A stretch of 64,000 bases of DNA from an uncultured Carboxylicivirga sp. GTDB lineage: Bacteria > Bacteroidota > Bacteroidia > Bacteroidales > Marinilabiliaceae. The position numbers and the translations under genes were made by a program. Numbering within the stretch: the first letter of the stretch is position 1; each line of letters begins with the position of its first letter. This document shows, piece by piece, positions 54,191-63,571 of this stretch. Below the pieces are notes generated by a model. The model searched no databases and was not told where the DNA came from. It was given only the letters and a program-made list of their open reading frames with translations. The stretch is taken from positions 2,294,001 to 2,358,000 of the forward strand of contig NZ_OY771430.1 of assembly GCF_963674565.1 (NCBI RefSeq), in the 5' to 3' direction.

Positions 54191-54217
54191 GGCTCCTAGT
54201 TATTAGACTTGGGAGCC
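54191..54217 (+). terminator. Terminator after the integrase remnant
   Basis: A 9-bp stem (GGCTCCTAG with TTGGGAGCC, two G-U pairs) and a 9-base loop, followed by TTTATTAG, lies nine bases after the remnant's stop. It is probably the original terminator of the lost integrase gene. Confidence 0.65.
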
Positions 54218-54398
54218 TTTATTAGATAATCAAATTACTATCATTACTTTCAACACCCACAGAAAATACAATAATATGGAGATTACTAAATGAATGTTCT
54301 ACCGTCTGTGATTACATTCATCTTATTGAATAGCAAAATTACACGGGTCAATAATGGATAATAAAAATTAGTGCTTATTCTAGACATTTAATATCACA

Positions 54399-54545
54399 CT
54401 ATTTTTCCTTTTCATTGAATAAATGCTTAATACCTGAAGAAGTATCTTGATTGGCCTTTTTTTCTCTTTTATCAGCCCTCTTCTCCTTTGCACTTTTCTT
54501 AGGCGCTTTCTTCACATTTTTAAGTGTTTCATGAAACTTTGACAT
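54399..54545 (-). CDS. Small lysine-rich protein
   Basis: A 48-residue gene on the minus strand with ATG at 54545 and TAG at 54399. About one third of the residues are Lys or Arg, clustered in NVKKAPKKSAKEKRADKREK, with a less basic C-terminal third. I do not recognise a family. The composition suggests nucleic-acid or ribosome binding. The coding call rests on the intact frame and the strongly biased composition, which differs from the AT-rich background. Confidence 0.5.
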   Translation of the reverse strand: MSKFHETLKNVKKAPKKSAKEKRADKREKKANQDTSSGIKHLFNEKEK

Positions 54546-54825
54546 GGCTTATCAATTTATAATGAATATAGTAACTCACGAATACAACATGTAAATTTAC
54601 ATTAAAACAATTTATATAATAAAAAAAGAATGAAAAAATATAGATATTATTATCCAACTAAATCTTTACCTTTTTCTAATCTTTAAAACATTGATCAACC
54701 ATACAATTTTAGTTTTAAAAATCATTCTGGTGTTTTGAAATTTCATACATTCGCAACTGTCAATTCCCGTTTTATTTATTGCAGATTAGAAGCTAGCATT
54801 TGTGTTTATTTTTTGTATACGGTTT

Positions 54826-56955
54826 ATGACAGACAAATTTAGAAATGGTAACACTGTTTTACCTCCTATTGCAAATCGTTATGATAGAACATTATTGGAA
54901 CACGGCCATAATCGTAATGATCCATATTATTGGATGAGGCTTACTGATGACCAAAAACACAATAATGAACCTGACGCACAAACAACTGATGTTCTTAATT
55001 ACTTAAATGGTGAAAATTCATATTGTGAGCAAATATTAAAACCTTCCGAACAATTACGTGACGACCTCTATATCGAATTATCAGAACGTATTCAAGTGGA
55101 TGTTGAATCCATTCCTGTTTTTGAAAATGAATATTGGTATTACACGAGATACAACGAAGGTTCTGAATATCCTATTTATTGCAGAAAGCATAAGACAATG
55201 GAGGCAGAAGAACAAATTTTACTTGACGCCAATATTAGAGCCAAAGATGTTTCTTTTTACAACGTGGTAGGACTTACTGTAACCTCTGACAATAGAATTT
55301 TAGCCTTTGGTGAAGACACAATTGGACGACGAATATATACCATTCGTTTTATCAATCTAGCAACCGGAGAAATATTACCTGATAAAATAAAAAACTCCAC
55401 TGGCATTGGTGTTTGGGCTAATGACAATAAAACTTTCTTTTACACCACTAAAAACAGTGTTTCTCTGCTTTCCAATAAGATATGGCGACACAAATTGGGT
55501 ACGGTAAAAAAGGATGAAAATCTGGTATTGCATGAGAAAGATTCCTCTTTCTACATAGGTGTCAGTAAATCTAAATCGGGCGAATATATTTTTATTCACG
55601 AACAAAGTACACTATCAAGTAATTTCTATTTTATCAATGCCAATACTCCCGATGAAACATTTACACCATTAACTCCATTACTTAAAAACCACAAATATTA
55701 TATTGACCATTATCATGATAGGTTCTATATCAGAACCAATCTGAATGCAGAAAATTTCAGGTTAATGTCAACCGACATACATAATCATACTATCGAAAAC
55801 TGGAAAGAAATTATACCTCATGATCCGGAGGTCTTTATTCAATGTGTTGAGATTTTCGAAGATTTTTTGGTACTAGAAGAACGATGTGATGCTCTACCCC
55901 AAATTCGAATCATTAATCAGCGAACTGGAAAAAAACATTATATTAAATTTAATGAAGAAGCATACAAAATAAGAATCGAAACCAATCCGGATTATTTTAC
56001 TCATACATTGCGATTTAAATACTCTTCAATGACAACACCTGATACAATCATTGATTATGATATGGAAAGTCGCGAGCAAACCTTTCGTAAATCAACCCGG
56101 GTTCCAGGACATAATTCAAATAACTTTAATACTCGTAGACTTTATGCCAAAGCCCGAGATGGGGAATTAATACCAATTAGTTTGGTTTACAAAAAAGGAT
56201 TAAGTAAAAGTGAAAATAATCCCTGCTTAATGTATTCCTACGGAGCTTATGGCGAGTCCGTGGAAGCCTCCTTTAATGCTAATATATTAAGTTTACTAAA
56301 CCGAGGTTTTATATATGCTGTAGCCCATGTACGGGGAGGACAAACCAAAGGGAGGATCTGGTATGAAAACGGAAAACTATTAAATAAAAAAAATACATTT
56401 TACGATTTTCAGGATTGCGCCCGTTTTTTGATTACAGAAAGATATACATCCCCCGATCATCTGTATGCTACTGGAGAAAGTGCAGGAGGATTATTAATGG
56501 GTGTGACAGCCAATATGGCCGACTGTCTTTTTAACGGTATAATTGCTGAAGTTCCTTTTGTTGATGTGGTAACAACAATGTTAGATGAAACTATTCCACT
56601 CACCACCAATGAATTTCATGAATGGGGTAACCCAAAAATTCTGGAATACTATAAATACATGCTTTCATATTCTCCTTATGATCAGGTGAAAGCTAAACCT
56701 TATCCTAATTTATTGGTTACAACTGGTTTCCACGACTCTCAAGTACAATACTGGGAACCTGCCAAATGGGTTGCCAAATTAAGACATTATAAAACAGATA
56801 ATAACCTTTTACTATTATCAACCAATATGGAAACTGGTCATTTTGGTGCTTCCGGAAGATTTGAACGGATGAAAGAACTTGCTATGAATTATAGTTTTAT
56901 TCTGATGCTTGAGCAAAAAAATAAAATTACATCTGATTGCATGAAATCTGAATAA
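54826..56955 (+). CDS. ptrB: Oligopeptidase B-like S9 family prolyl-oligopeptidase
   Basis: A 709-residue serine peptidase. I use the ATG at 54826; a GTG at 54802 would add eight residues. The start PPIANRYDRTLLEHGHNRND with DPYYWMRL is typical of oligopeptidase B, followed by a beta-propeller (about 70-400) and an alpha/beta hydrolase domain. The catalytic triad is Ser552 (GESAGGLL), Asp637 (GFHDSQVQYW) and His672 (TGHFGASGR). The sequence VPFVDVVTTMLDETIPLTTN is characteristic of the family. It cleaves peptides after Lys/Arg, usually in the cytosol; no signal peptide is seen. Confidence 0.95.
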   Translation: MTDKFRNGNTVLPPIANRYDRTLLEHGHNRNDPYYWMRLTDDQKHNNEPDAQTTDVLNYLNGENSYCEQILKPSEQLRDDLYIELSERIQVDVESIPVFENEYWYYTRYNEGSEYPIYCRKHKTMEAEEQILLDANIRAKDVSFYNVVGLTVTSDNRILAFGEDTIGRRIYTIRFINLATGEILPDKIKNSTGIGVWANDNKTFFYTTKNSVSLLSNKIWRHKLGTVKKDENLVLHEKDSSFYIGVSKSKSGEYIFIHEQSTLSSNFYFINANTPDETFTPLTPLLKNHKYYIDHYHDRFYIRTNLNAENFRLMSTDIHNHTIENWKEIIPHDPEVFIQCVEIFEDFLVLEERCDALPQIRIINQRTGKKHYIKFNEEAYKIRIETNPDYFTHTLRFKYSSMTTPDTIIDYDMESREQTFRKSTRVPGHNSNNFNTRRLYAKARDGELIPISLVYKKGLSKSENNPCLMYSYGAYGESVEASFNANILSLLNRGFIYAVAHVRGGQTKGRIWYENGKLLNKKNTFYDFQDCARFLITERYTSPDHLYATGESAGGLLMGVTANMADCLFNGIIAEVPFVDVVTTMLDETIPLTTNEFHEWGNPKILEYYKYMLSYSPYDQVKAKPYPNLLVTTGFHDSQVQYWEPAKWVAKLRHYKTDNNLLLLSTNMETGHFGASGRFERMKELAMNYSFILMLEQKNKITSDCMKSE

Positions 56956-57164
56956 TCAGAAAAGGAGATCTAATAAACTGGAATTTCTTTACGAATTGTA
57001 TATAGTTAAAAGGGAATACAATGATCAAGCACAGCTATTCTAAAAATGATAAATAAATTGAAATTACCTAATACAAGATTCGGATGATTAAATCAGAAAT
57101 CTTATAACGTATAGCTTAGTGTTTTAATATTCTAACTTTGTAACCCTAAATTTTATTTCGATTG

Positions 57165-58205
57165 CTATACAATTACGGGTTCTTCTACTAATTCAGGAGG
57201 ATTTAATAATGTATCATTATTAAGAGTATCCAAATGTTCTTCTATTAATTTGGTTTGTTGAGATTTGCCAATATGAAATAATGCCTCACCTTCGTAGATT
57301 AATGGAATATTAGTTCTACCGATAATAATACCATTAGTTGTTGCTTCCACAATGGTGTCCGATTTACTTGCAGGATTGGAAATATACCCGATGACATCTC
57401 CTTTTTTCACCAAGTCACCTAAAGTTACAATTGCCCTTAAAATACCACTAGTAGTAGCTCTTACCCATGTGCTCGAACGTAAAATAACTGGAGGCTTTTG
57501 TTTTCTATGTATTGATTTTGAATGCATTTCAAGTTCATTCATTACATTTAAAATACCTCTTACACCAACTCTTATCGATAATTCATCAAACCTAAGCGCT
57601 TCACCTGATTCATAAACCATAACAGGAACATTAACCTGATTAGCTGCAGCTCTTAACGAACCGGATGGAGGAGCAGAATGTAAGATAATCGGAGAACCAA
57701 ACTTATTCGACATAATATTCAACTTTTCATTATTTAAGTCTGCTCGTATTTGAGGCAGGTTATCGCGATGTATCGATGCCGTATGAATGTCAATACACAT
57801 ATCAGCAAGAGCAACAACTTCAGTCAAAAAAATATGCGCTAGTCTACCTGCCAGAGAGCCAGAACCCGCCCCAGGAAAAGACCGATTCAAGTCACGTCTG
57901 TCAGGTAAATATCTTGAATGAGAATTAAATCCATAAATATTAACAATAGGAACTGCCAGCAATGTTCCTTTCATACGCTTCATAGCATCCAAGGATAAAA
58001 GTCGTCTGATGATTTCCACTCCATTAATTTCATCTCCATGAATAGCTGCACTAACCAACAATACAGGACCATCTTTTTTTCCATGAACTACGTGTACGGG
58101 CATTGTCACCATCGTTTCTGAGTGCAAAGCTGGCAAAGAGAAATGAACCACTTTACTTTCTCCAGCTTTTACAATCTCATTATTTATTCTAAAATCTTTT
58201 CTCAT
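57165..58205 (-). CDS. Succinylglutamate desuccinylase/aspartoacylase (AstE/AspA) family protein
   Basis: A 346-residue M14-like zinc enzyme. The zinc ligands are in HGDEINGVEI (His and Glu) and IDIHTAS (His), and DLNRSFPG is a substrate-binding segment of the family. The C-terminal part (about 240-330) is a beta-rich domain. Bacterial members near this type are often annotated as succinylglutamate desuccinylase or deacylases; no other ast genes are near, so arginine catabolism is unlikely. It lies 27 bases downstream of the polyphosphate kinase 2 gene. Confidence 0.88.
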   Translation of the reverse strand: MRKDFRINNEIVKAGESKVVHFSLPALHSETMVTMPVHVVHGKKDGPVLLVSAAIHGDEINGVEIIRRLLSLDAMKRMKGTLLAVPIVNIYGFNSHSRYLPDRRDLNRSFPGAGSGSLAGRLAHIFLTEVVALADMCIDIHTASIHRDNLPQIRADLNNEKLNIMSNKFGSPIILHSAPPSGSLRAAANQVNVPVMVYESGEALRFDELSIRVGVRGILNVMNELEMHSKSIHRKQKPPVILRSSTWVRATTSGILRAIVTLGDLVKKGDVIGYISNPASKSDTIVEATTNGIIIGRTNIPLIYEGEALFHIGKSQQTKLIEEHLDTLNNDTLLNPPELVEEPVIV

Positions 58206-58232
58206 ACATATATAATTAGCACAACCAAGGCT

Positions 58233-58973
58233 TTATATCCCCAAAACACTCACAATATCAGTATTGGCTTTTAGCCTAACACCAGTCAGACCTTTGGGGC
58301 TATAATCTATGTTTTCCAGCACATATCTCATGGCCTCTTTTCTGGCATTATCTTTATTATTTCCTTTAACAACAATCCAAGGGCAAGTTTTTGTTCCTGT
58401 TTTTGCAAACATCAATTCCTTATATCTGGTGAAATCATCCCATTTTAATTGAGCTTGCATATCAACAGTACTTAATTTCCATTGTATCAAAGGATTACTC
58501 TTCCTTTCTTCCAACCGTTTTTTTTGTTCATTAATATCGATACTAAACCAAAACTTAATAATTATAATTCCATCTTCCACTAACATGCGCTCGAGTTGTG
58601 TTACCTGCTGTAAAAACAAGTTATATTGGTCTTCCGTGCAAAAATTCATTACAGGCTCAACCACTGCTCTATTATACCAACTGCGATCAAAGAATACAAT
58701 CTCACCTGCATTTGGAAGTTTGTCAATATATCTTTGAAAGTACCATTGTCCAGCTTCTGATTCTGTTGGTTTAGCCAAGGCTACAACTCTGTAATACCTG
58801 GGATTTAAAAATCGTATAAATCGCATAATGGCACCCCCCTTACCGGCAGCATCTCTTCCTTCAAAAATAACAAGCAGTCTTTTATTTGAATCTTTAATCC
58901 ACTGTTGCATTTTTACCATTTCTGCCTGAAGATTAATGTATTCCGGATCATTCTCAATTGTATGCAATACCAT
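58233..58973 (-). CDS. ppk2: Polyphosphate kinase 2
   Basis: A 246-residue PPK2 family kinase. The Walker A motif is GRDAAGKGG, Walker B is FFDRSWYNRAVVEP, and the lid Arg region is KRLEERKSNPLIQWK. PPK2 enzymes use polyphosphate to phosphorylate nucleoside mono- or diphosphates. The length and LNPRYYRVVALAKPTESE segment fit the single-domain class I type that prefers diphosphates. Cytosolic. It is followed by the AstE-like gene after 27 bases, probably in one transcript. Confidence 0.93.
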   Translation of the reverse strand: MVLHTIENDPEYINLQAEMVKMQQWIKDSNKRLLVIFEGRDAAGKGGAIMRFIRFLNPRYYRVVALAKPTESEAGQWYFQRYIDKLPNAGEIVFFDRSWYNRAVVEPVMNFCTEDQYNLFLQQVTQLERMLVEDGIIIIKFWFSIDINEQKKRLEERKSNPLIQWKLSTVDMQAQLKWDDFTRYKELMFAKTGTKTCPWIVVKGNNKDNARKEAMRYVLENIDYSPKGLTGVRLKANTDIVSVLGI

Positions 58974-59363
58974 CTTTACAATACTTTTTTTAAAAAAATT
59001 AATCTAAAACTCATTTCTAATTCTACCAGATACTCATTTATATTTCATTTGATTTTTTTTTAAGTACTCTTAACAAAGTCCTTTGTTAAAATTGAAACTA
59101 AATTTTAATGTGATTTTCAATCAAGGAGAACTAAAAAAAATCTGTTTACAATCGTCCCAAAGTCCACTATTTGTATTTAAATACATATTACAATTGAAGA
59201 TCAATCCTTATTTTTATTATCATTTTACACTAGTCAAATGTAAATCAAAAAAGTATGCTAATTGTATTATAATAATAAAAAAAGACATAATATAGCCACT
59301 CAATTAACACAGTTTAAAAATGTATTAATTCAAAACTTAACAACCTAATATTCTTAACATTGT
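58974..59363. other. Divergent intergenic region
   Basis: About 390 very AT-rich bases between the divergent PPK2 and PEP-utilising-protein genes. A 70-codon frame on the plus strand (59083-59295) has a Lys/Ile/Phe/Tyr-biased composition expected by chance, so I do not call it. I see no clear promoter match. Confidence 0.5.
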
Positions 59364-62273
59364 ATGCAAACTAGAATCAACAGAATTATATTAATTATTA
59401 TACTTCTCTTACCTGCCTACTCTGTCTTAATTTCTCAAAAACATGATGATATTAAGATTAAGATTCAAGAATTCAAGAGTGATCCTCGAGGACCATATAA
59501 AGATATCAGATGGTTCTGCCCGGATGGTTCCGTTGTTCCTCCTCAAGAAAGATGTCCCGACAAAGGAGGTGTGCAGAGAGCCAGATATAAAGATTATATT
59601 ATAGAGTTACAAAATTCAGAACATTTATTTTTGGGCCAAATCCTATCCACAACGTCATTTATAGATTTCTGGGATGCAGATCACAACAACTCAAGGTTAA
59701 AGCAATATCAGATTGAAAAATATTTGAGAAGTATTGATAATGGGTGGATTAACCGAAAAGCTCAGTTTTACAGAGGAGCTTATCAAGCAGAGGATGAAGA
59801 TACCTGGGGAATTTTGTTCTTTCAAAATATTCTTGCAGATCAATCCATAATCAACCAACAATTTTTTCTGATTCGACAAGCAGCAAAAGATATTCCACAT
59901 AGAACTGACGATAATTTATCGCAAAACATACGATTACTTTCAAAAGAAATATCAGATTCTATTCCTGAGTTTCTAAACATAAGGGTAAAAATTCATGGTC
60001 AACCTGATAATAATGATTTAAATCTCGTTAAAAACTTTATCTCTTCAAGAAAAAACAAGTTAAATCAATCAATGACCCAAAAACTGGATTTACTTATAAA
60101 AAACCTAAATATACTTTACAAGCAGGACCAATTTGAATCAATAAAAATCTATTTATCAAAGTTGAAATCACAAAAACTTAATGAAAAAGGAAAGACCTTT
60201 GATTTAGCCAATATCAATAACTTGTCTATAAACGAGAAAATTAAATTAATTTCTGAAATACTTGTCTGGACTCGTAAAGAAATTCAAAATTCAAATGCTG
60301 CAAATGATAAACTAATCCTCATTGATATATCAATAAAACTTGAAGAAATAATTAGGGTAGAATCCTCTCAATTGAATGCAAAGACATTAAATGATGCTAT
60401 CCAGAACGTTAGAATATTAATGAATACTATATATGGCTGCGGTTATCTGGAAGAATGGGAGTGGGCTTATTTAGCTGAAAACGATAATATTACATTAAAT
60501 GATTCTATTTCAATCAAAGAGGTTTCACAATTTTATAAAAACGCATTAGCCTCCATTGAATGGAGCAGTAACCAATTTCTGGCTAACTATGATGAAATTG
60601 TTAATAAATTTATTGATTTTGAACCTCTAACTCATGGATTTATTGATGAAAAGATAAGAAATAGTTGTTTATTAATTTTGGGACAGCAATTAGAACCAAT
60701 CAACCAAATACTTTCGGTAAAACAAAACAAGACCAATTCAATTTTCAACTTAAATACTGAGTCTAACGCCCGTGGTTTAAATACAGGTTATGCAAAAGGG
60801 AAACTTGTTATTATAGATAACAATAATGAATTAAAAGAAGTAAACAGTAAGAATATTTACATTTTTAACCGCCCGCCAGCTGATCTCAAACCAGTAGCCG
60901 GTATTATGACCGTAACAGAAGGAAATATGGTATCTCATGTTCAATTACTGGCACGAAATCTGGGAATTCCAAATGCAATTCTGGCGCCTCAGTTAATGAA
61001 TGATTTAAAACAATTTAACGGCAGTGATATTTTTTATGCGGTGAAAAAAGATGGATCGATTATTATGAAACCTGCCATCGAAATGACAGAAGAAGAAAAT
61101 AATCTATTTAAAAAAGCCAATACAAGGGGCAAAGAGGATAAATTATTGGTACCTGTTGATAAAATGAATTTATCTGAAACTTCTGTTTTGAATTTGAAAA
61201 ATCTGAATGCTACTCACTCTGGTGTATATTGTGGTCCCAAAGCTGCTAATCTGGCACAGCTCAAGCACATTTTTCCCGAAAATGTTGTAGAAGGAATTGT
61301 TATTCCCTTTGGAATATTTAAGATGCACATGGATCAGATAATTCCGAAGAGAAATATATCGTATTGGCAATATTTAAATAATATTTTTCAACATGCAGCA
61401 GAATTGAAAAATAATGAAGTATCAGAATCTGAAATAGAAAATTATGTTTTAAGAGAACTGGATCAATTTAGAGATTTAATTAAAAACATGACTTTTATTC
61501 CAACTTTTGAGACTGATTTAAAAAACATGTTTCAAAATACATTCAATAAAGAGCTGGGACAAGTACCTGTTTTTCTTAGAAGTGATACAAATATGGAAGA
61601 CTTAAAGGAATTTACCGGCGCTGGATTAAATCTGACTCTTTTCAATATTCTTGATTCAAAATCCATAATGGAAGGTATTTTGCAAGTTTGGGCATCTCCT
61701 TATACCGAAAGAAGCTATAAATGGAGACAGAAATTCCTTTTGAACCCTGAAAATGTATTTCCTTCAATACTTATCATACCAAGTGTTAATGCTGATTGTT
61801 CGGGCGTTGTCATTACAAAAAATATTCTTAACGGCAATTCGGATTCAAATACGATCGCATTCAGTAAAGGAGTTGGCGGTGCTGTTGAAGGGCAAATTTC
61901 AGAAACATGGATCGTAAATGATCAGAATGCGCAACTGGTATCTGTTGCCCGAGAACCTGAAATGACTTTTTTGCCAGAGAATGGGGGTATACAGAAAATA
62001 TTTACGGGCTTTAACGAACCTGTTTTAAATGCAAAAAAAATTGCGATGGTTATGAATATTGCAAATACAGTTACTAAGGAACTTAACAATGCAGGAAAAA
62101 CTGAAAAAGATATGGCTTATGATATCGAATTAGGAATTAAAGATGACAAAATATGGTTATTTCAAGTCCGCCCATTTGTTGAGAATAAAAAAGCTAATGC
62201 TACTGAATACCTTATTAAATCCTCAGTGTCCAATAACAACTTGAAATTACCACTGAACGAAATTATCAAATGA
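59364..62273 (+). CDS. Exported PEP-utilising/PPDK-like protein with swapped domain order
   Basis: A 969-residue protein with a hydrophobic N-terminus (about 7-23) that looks like a signal peptide. A unique helical region follows (about 30-480), then a PEP-utilising mobile domain with the phosphohistidine His525 (NMVSHVQLLARNLGIPNA). After that comes a pyruvate phosphate dikinase/PEP synthase-type ATP-grasp domain (about 625-950; GPKAANLAQL start, VFLRSDTNMEDLKEFTGAG, FQVRP end). In PPDK, PEP synthase and rifampin phosphotransferase the ATP-grasp comes first; here the order is reversed. An exported kinase of this kind would lack ATP, so the signal may be a membrane anchor with the rest inside. 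The function is unknown. Confidence 0.8.
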   Translation: MQTRINRIILIIILLLPAYSVLISQKHDDIKIKIQEFKSDPRGPYKDIRWFCPDGSVVPPQERCPDKGGVQRARYKDYIIELQNSEHLFLGQILSTTSFIDFWDADHNNSRLKQYQIEKYLRSIDNGWINRKAQFYRGAYQAEDEDTWGILFFQNILADQSIINQQFFLIRQAAKDIPHRTDDNLSQNIRLLSKEISDSIPEFLNIRVKIHGQPDNNDLNLVKNFISSRKNKLNQSMTQKLDLLIKNLNILYKQDQFESIKIYLSKLKSQKLNEKGKTFDLANINNLSINEKIKLISEILVWTRKEIQNSNAANDKLILIDISIKLEEIIRVESSQLNAKTLNDAIQNVRILMNTIYGCGYLEEWEWAYLAENDNITLNDSISIKEVSQFYKNALASIEWSSNQFLANYDEIVNKFIDFEPLTHGFIDEKIRNSCLLILGQQLEPINQILSVKQNKTNSIFNLNTESNARGLNTGYAKGKLVIIDNNNELKEVNSKNIYIFNRPPADLKPVAGIMTVTEGNMVSHVQLLARNLGIPNAILAPQLMNDLKQFNGSDIFYAVKKDGSIIMKPAIEMTEEENNLFKKANTRGKEDKLLVPVDKMNLSETSVLNLKNLNATHSGVYCGPKAANLAQLKHIFPENVVEGIVIPFGIFKMHMDQIIPKRNISYWQYLNNIFQHAAELKNNEVSESEIENYVLRELDQFRDLIKNMTFIPTFETDLKNMFQNTFNKELGQVPVFLRSDTNMEDLKEFTGAGLNLTLFNILDSKSIMEGILQVWASPYTERSYKWRQKFLLNPENVFPSILIIPSVNADCSGVVITKNILNGNSDSNTIAFSKGVGGAVEGQISETWIVNDQNAQLVSVAREPEMTFLPENGGIQKIFTGFNEPVLNAKKIAMVMNIANTVTKELNNAGKTEKDMAYDIELGIKDDKIWLFQVRPFVENKKANATEYLIKSSVSNNNLKLPLNEIIK

Positions 62274-62301
62274 GTATATTCTAATAAATTAACTTAATGT
62301 G

Positions 62302-63567
62302 ATGAAATCCTTAAGACATATCTTTATATTTTTTGTTTGTTTTTTATTAACAACAGCTTCGACCAACCCCTATCCCATTGACGGTTATGACAGTACCGGA
62401 ATCAGAAGATTAAAAAGATTGCAGCTAATAATTGATGGGACCATAAAAGAGGCTAAACCCATTAGTGGTGCTCTAAAAACGTCAGCAAGTATTCAATTAA
62501 ATTTATTGGGTATAAAAGGTGATAGCTTAAATAGTATTCCTAATACAAACCCTCCACTTCAAAAAGCCATATCTTCTTTATTTCCATTGCTGGATGAAAG
62601 TTATTCAATAGCTGTTTTAGATATCACAAAAAACAAACCGATTAGATATGCCTGCCTTAAAGAACACAGACAATATCAACCGGGAAGTGTTGGAAAAATT
62701 GCTGTTGCAACAGGTTTCTTTAATGAATTAGCTCGCTTATATCCTAACTCAGTTGAAAACAGAATAAAACTTCTAAAATCAAAAAAAGTAATAGCGGGCA
62801 AATGGGCACTTTATGACGAGCATACGGTTCCTTTTTTTAATATTGAAAACCAAACTTTTCTGAAAAGAACAGTAAAGGCTGACGATGTTTTCTCATTGTA
62901 TGAATGGCTCGACCATATGTTATCAGTTAGCAATAATGGAGCAGCAAGTGTTATATGGAGAGAAACAATATTACTTCATGTATTTGGGTCTGATTATGAA
63001 ACCTTGACTCAAGAACAGGCAGAACTATATTTTACCAGCACACCAAAACAAAGTTTAAGCGACCTTGCTAATACTGTTGTCAATAATCCATTGCGAGAGA
63101 TTGGAATTGATAAGAACGAATGGCGCCTGGGTACTTTTTTTACCAAAGGAGCAAGCTCATATATTTTTGGACAAGGAGGTAGTACTGCGACACCATATGC
63201 TTTAATGAAGTACCTAATCTCGCTGGAAAGAGGAATCGTAATTGATGAATTCTCCAGCCTTGAAATTAAAAAGTTACTATATATGACTGACAGAAGGATT
63301 AGATATGCGTCTTCACCAGCACTCACCAATGCTGCAGTTTATTTCAAATCAGGCAGTCTATATAAATGCAAACCAGAAGAGGGGTATGAATGTGCAAAAT
63401 ACAAAGGTAATGTTGATAATTATATGAATTCTGTTTGTATAGTTGAACATCCGGATGGCACTACCTATTTGGTAGTACTAATGTCTAATGTATTAAAGAA
63501 AAACTCAAATATTGATCACCAAACACTTGCTACATATATAGATCGAATAATGAGAAAAAAATTGTAA
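62302..63567 (+). CDS. Serine hydrolase (class A beta-lactamase/transpeptidase-like)
   Basis: A 421-residue protein with a signal peptide (about 1-22). I use the ATG at 62302 and not the overlapping GTG at 62299. It has the penicillin-recognising motifs: SxxK at Ser129/Lys132 (GSVGK), an SxN-like triad at Ser210 (SNN) and KSGS at Lys349 in place of KTG. The family includes class A beta-lactamases and DD-peptidases. It is larger than a typical beta-lactamase, and its function is uncertain. It lies 28 bases after the PEP-utilising gene and is probably co-transcribed with it. Confidence 0.85.
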   Translation: MKSLRHIFIFFVCFLLTTASTNPYPIDGYDSTGIRRLKRLQLIIDGTIKEAKPISGALKTSASIQLNLLGIKGDSLNSIPNTNPPLQKAISSLFPLLDESYSIAVLDITKNKPIRYACLKEHRQYQPGSVGKIAVATGFFNELARLYPNSVENRIKLLKSKKVIAGKWALYDEHTVPFFNIENQTFLKRTVKADDVFSLYEWLDHMLSVSNNGAASVIWRETILLHVFGSDYETLTQEQAELYFTSTPKQSLSDLANTVVNNPLREIGIDKNEWRLGTFFTKGASSYIFGQGGSTATPYALMKYLISLERGIVIDEFSSLEIKKLLYMTDRRIRYASSPALTNAAVYFKSGSLYKCKPEEGYECAKYKGNVDNYMNSVCIVEHPDGTTYLVVLMSNVLKKNSNIDHQTLATYIDRIMRKKL

Positions 63568-63571
63568 TCTG

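Noticed and set aside
53380..54800. Search for a second attachment site repeating the tRNA-Arg 3' end
   Set aside because: No copy of the GTTCGAGTCCC...GGATCAC sequence was found in this stretch by eye.
57165..58205. AstE-like gene as part of arginine succinyltransferase catabolism
   Set aside because: No astA, astB, astC or astD homologue is nearby; the neighbour is PPK2.
59083..59295. 70-codon frame upstream of the PEP-utilising gene
   Set aside because: Composition (Lys, Ile, Phe, Tyr, Asn) is what random AT-rich DNA gives; no recognisable domain.
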